Assembly (NCBI GenBank): GCA_019414465.1
Contig: DXLY01000082.1
Span: forward strand, 1-8,686
Source of the DNA: Collinsella sp.
GTDB lineage: Bacteria; Actinomycetota; Coriobacteriia; Coriobacteriales; Coriobacteriaceae
Reading direction: 5' to 3'
DNA: 8,686 bases
Part shown: piece after piece, positions 6,067 through 8,686 of the stretch
How positions within the stretch are numbered: the first letter of the stretch is position 1
How the letters are laid out: every line of letters starts with the position of its first letter
Program-made: the position numbers and the translations under genes
Notes under the pieces: model-generated
What the model was told of the DNA's origin: nothing
Seen by the model: the letters and a program-made list of their open reading frames with translations, nothing else
Databases searched by the model: none

Positions 6067-8310
6067 ATGCGTAATTCTGTATCTGACGTCACCGACGCCG
6101 AGATCCTGGACGAGGCCCGCGAGGCCATGACCCAGGCTGCCTTCGATGCCGCCGATGAGGCCAATGCTGCCCAGGCCGTCGAGTCCGCTACCGAGAGCCT
6201 GCCCGCCTTTGACGAGCTGGGCCTCTCCGACGAGATGCTTCGTGCTATCGAGAACCTGGGCTACACGGCGCCGACGCCCGTGCAGGCCGGCTCCATCCCC
6301 GTGGTGCTCGAGGGCCGCGACCTGCTTGCCGCCGCTCAGACCGGCACCGGCAAGACGGCCGCCTTTTTGCTGCCGACCATGAACAATCTGGAGCACATCG
6401 CTCCTCCCAAACCCGTGCGCGAGCGCGGCGGCCGCAACCGTCGTCGCGGTGCTAAAAAGCCCGAGGGCAACGGTCGCGGCCCCGTGATGCTCGTCATCAC
6501 CCCTACGCGCGAGCTTGCCCAGCAAATCGACGAGGTCGCAAGCAAAATCGCCGACGTCACCGGCCATGTTGCCGTGACCGTCGTGGGCGGCGTGAGCTAC
6601 AAGCCGCAGACCGCGGCACTTAAGTACGGCTGCGACATCCTGGTCGCAACGCCGGGCCGTCTGGTCGATCTGATCGAGCAGGGCGCCTGCCACCTGGACG
6701 AGGTTAAGGTCCTGGTGCTCGACGAGGCCGACCGTATGCTCGACATGGGCTTTTTGCCCGCCGTCCGGCGCATTGTGCGCGAGACGCCGGCCGAGCGTCA
6801 GACGCTGCTGTTCTCGGCGACCCTCGACGAGGAGGCCGTGGGCGAGATCACCGACCTGGTGAGCGACCCGGCCCGCGTGGAGATCGCACCTGCCACGTCG
6901 ACCGCCGACACCGTCGACCAGTTTGTGTTCCCGGTGTCCATCGAGGCCAAGAATAACCTGTTGCCCGAGTTCCTCAAAAAGGAGGGCCCGGAGCGCACCA
7001 TCGTCTTTATGCGTACCAAGCACCGCGCCGACAGCTGCTGCCGTCGTCTGGAGCGCAAGGGCATCAAGGCCGCCGCGATTCACGGCAACCGCAGACAGGC
7101 CCAGCGCGAGCGTGCCCTTTCGGCCTTCCGCGACGGCACCGTCGACGTGCTGGTGGCGACCGACGTGCTCGCCCGCGGCATCGACATCAGCGACGTGCGC
7201 TACGTCGTGAACTTTGACGTGCCGGCCGAGCCGACCGACTACATCCACCGTATTGGCCGTACGGGTCGTGCCGGCGAGCTGGGCTGGGCCATCACGTTTG
7301 TGACCGAGCAGGATGTCGATGAGTTCTACGAGATCGAGAAGCTCATGGACAAGACCGCCGACATCTACGAGGCCGGCGACCTGCATGTGGGCCCCAATCC
7401 GCCCGCGGTTGACCCCGAGCGCGATCCTGCGGCCTTTAAGGTGAAGAAGAAGACCAAGCGCGGCAAGTCCAAGAGCAAGAAGAAGCTTGAGCAGGCGCGT
7501 CGCGACGGCAAACGCAACGGCGATGACTACGGCGATGTGGCCGGTCGTTCCAACCGCGGTCGCGACGAGCGTCGCGGCGATGGCGAGCGTCCGAGCCGTC
7601 CCAAGCGCGGCGGCAAGACCCGCGTGCGCGAAGGCGTTCAGGCTCGCGTGGACGAGGCTGTTGAGAGCGTGGCCCGCGAGGTGGCTGCCGAGGAGCGCGG
7701 CGGTGCTGTCGAGCAGGCCCCGCGTGGCAACCGTGCCGAGCGTCGTGCCAAGCAGTTCCAGGGCGAGGCACATCGCCGCCGCCGCGAGGACGAGGATCGC
7801 GGTGGCCGTCGTCGTGTCGAGCGCGAGGACGAGGGCCGCGGTTCGCGCGGTGGCAAGCGCGGTTCGGGCGACCGCCGTCGTTCCGGTCGTGATGACGAGC
7901 GCGGCGGCCGTGACGAGCGTCGCGGCGGCGAGGGTCGTGGTGAGCGTGCTGCCCGTGGCGGTGAGTCCCGTGGCGGCAAGCGCTTTGAAGAGCGCGGTAG
8001 CCGCGGCGGCGAGCGTCGCGAGGGTGCTCGCGGCAATGGCGGCCGCGGCGGCGCTGGTCGTTCTAACGAGTTGCGCGACCGTCGTGATCCGCGTGCCAGC
8101 CGCGATCGTCGCGATGACTGGCGCAACTACGACGATACCCGCGAAGAGCGTCGCGGCGGCTACCGTGGTGGTCGCGGCGGCAACCAGGCCGGTTCCCGTG
8201 GCGGCCGCGCCGGCGGTCGCGATAACCGCGGCAGCTATGGCAACAGCCGTGGCGGCAAGCGCGGCGGCAGCTCCCGTCGTCCCGGTGACGGCGGCGGCAA
8301 GCGCAAGTAA
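6067..8310 (+). CDS. DEAD-box ATP-dependent RNA helicase with long Arg/Gly-rich tail
   Basis: A 747-residue RNA helicase that should unwind RNA duplexes in ribosome assembly or mRNA turnover, often important in the cold. Core motifs in order: Q motif (Phe48, Gln73), motif I AAQTGTGKT (Lys96), Ia PTRELA (146-151), TPGR, motif II DEAD (219-222), III SAT (250-252), IV IVFMRTK, V RGIDI, VI HRIGRTGR (394-401). All catalytic motifs are intact. A basic, Gly/Arg-rich insertion (about 107-140) lies between motifs I and Ia. From about 456 to the end, 290 residues are low-complexity: first a Lys run (KVKKKTKRGKSKSKKK), then many RGG, RGGE, DERRGG and SRGGKR repeats. RhlE- and CshA-type proteins are usually 400-550 residues, so the tail is very long. 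The ATG at 6067 is chosen over the in-frame GTG at 6031 because AAGGAA (6052-6057) lies 9 nt before it and the family similarity begins after it. Monocistronic, with its own terminator. RhlE/CshA/DeaD subtype not resolved. Confidence 0.95.
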   Translation: MRNSVSDVTDAEILDEAREAMTQAAFDAADEANAAQAVESATESLPAFDELGLSDEMLRAIENLGYTAPTPVQAGSIPVVLEGRDLLAAAQTGTGKTAAFLLPTMNNLEHIAPPKPVRERGGRNRRRGAKKPEGNGRGPVMLVITPTRELAQQIDEVASKIADVTGHVAVTVVGGVSYKPQTAALKYGCDILVATPGRLVDLIEQGACHLDEVKVLVLDEADRMLDMGFLPAVRRIVRETPAERQTLLFSATLDEEAVGEITDLVSDPARVEIAPATSTADTVDQFVFPVSIEAKNNLLPEFLKKEGPERTIVFMRTKHRADSCCRRLERKGIKAAAIHGNRRQAQRERALSAFRDGTVDVLVATDVLARGIDISDVRYVVNFDVPAEPTDYIHRIGRTGRAGELGWAITFVTEQDVDEFYEIEKLMDKTADIYEAGDLHVGPNPPAVDPERDPAAFKVKKKTKRGKSKSKKKLEQARRDGKRNGDDYGDVAGRSNRGRDERRGDGERPSRPKRGGKTRVREGVQARVDEAVESVAREVAAEERGGAVEQAPRGNRAERRAKQFQGEAHRRRREDEDRGGRRRVEREDEGRGSRGGKRGSGDRRRSGRDDERGGRDERRGGEGRGERAARGGESRGGKRFEERGSRGGERREGARGNGGRGGAGRSNELRDRRDPRASRDRRDDWRNYDDTREERRGGYRGGRGGNQAGSRGGRAGGRDNRGSYGNSRGGKRGGSSRRPGDGGGKRK

Positions 8311-8342
8311 CATACGCATCGCCCGCTAGAGCGAGGTGAACC

Positions 8343-8381
8343 AAGGGTCCCGAGCAACTACGCTCGGGGCCCTTTTTGTTT
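8343..8381 (+). terminator. Intrinsic terminator of the helicase gene
   Basis: AAGGGTCCCGAGC (8343-8355) pairs with GCTCGGGGCCCTT (8362-8374) with one G-T wobble and a 6-nt loop, followed by TTTGTTTG. It begins 32 nt after the helicase stop and is a textbook Rho-independent terminator. Confidence 0.93.
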
Positions 8382-8686
8382 GTCGTATCCGATCGCTAGT
8401 TCAAATGTGATTTCCTCGGGAATGCATCTAGAGGATGCCGTGGACCTGTTTTCTGCCATGCGGCAATGGGTCCCATGGGGTGCGCCGTGCATTTTTTGGA
8501 GTATTCTGCAGTTCGAGTTGTCTGCATATGATCCGACGTCGCCAACGGTGGCCTTCGGATATCCCTAGCGAGCGTTCCGAGTCAGATTTCGCCGTTTTCC
8601 GGAGCAGGGGCGCGTCATTCTCGCCATGTCGGGACTTAGAATGATACGGCGCCCTACAGTTTTGCCCACCCGCGGCGGTGCTGGCG
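8382..8686. other. Gene-free stretch at the right edge
   Basis: No convincing gene. The plus-strand frames (62 and 69 codons) lack ribosome-binding sites; the first would begin in the terminator's T-tract. On the minus strand one frame stays open from 8685 to a TAG at 8428-8430 (86 codons) with no ATG; it could be the 3' end of a gene outside the window, but composition is not persuasive. Small palindromes are present, for example ATGGGTCCCAT near 8467-8477 and CTGCAG near 8506. It may be an interspersed intergenic repeat or a decayed gene. Confidence 0.4.

Noticed and set aside
6001..8319. A 772-codon open frame antisense to the helicase
   Set aside because: Its Ala/Thr/Leu/Gly-rich translation is the mirror of GC-biased helicase codons, the plus strand has all DEAD-box motifs, and no ribosome-binding site precedes the antisense start.
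8380..8568. 62-codon plus-strand gene
   Set aside because: It would begin with TTG inside the terminator's T-rich tail and has no ribosome-binding site or recognisable family.

Overview
The window is GC-rich and actinobacterial in character. Its gene content fits a gut Coriobacteriia genome, most likely Collinsella or a relative: a CPx copper ATPase, a membrane Ser/Thr kinase with a DUF6273-type extracellular part, an FHA protein, and a DEAD-box helicase with a very long Arg/Gly-rich tail. The taxon is inferred from architecture and composition; no marker gene is present.

Layout, left to right. (1) 1-1929, minus strand: a copper P1B-ATPase missing only its C-terminal end. Its upstream region carries a CsoR-like C5-T-G5 operator placed inside the promoter. 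(2) 2080-2218: a structured repeat of four 16-nt motifs in alternating orientation. (3) 2260-5478, minus strand: an FHA-domain protein with its own terminator, then a membrane Ser/Thr kinase. The kinase frame is closed by a single TAG, after which the same frame continues as a complete-looking DUF6273 domain. (4) 5657-5796: a second four-motif repeat of the same design. (5) 6067-8310, plus strand: a DEAD-box RNA helicase, preceded by a possible leader of about 200 nt and followed by a strong terminator. (6) 8382-8686: no convincing gene.

The FHA protein and the kinase plausibly form a phosphosignalling pair: the kinase phosphorylates Thr residues, and FHA domains bind phosphothreonine. The DUF6273 part would lie outside the membrane as a sensor or binding domain, but the in-frame amber codon suggests it is currently lost, made separately, or made only by readthrough.

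The least explained structure is the pair of roughly 140-bp repeats. Each has four copies of a 16-nt motif related to GTTACAGATTGAGACA, with spacings 26/22/27 and 27/22/27. They bracket the FHA/kinase/DUF6273 cluster almost exactly.
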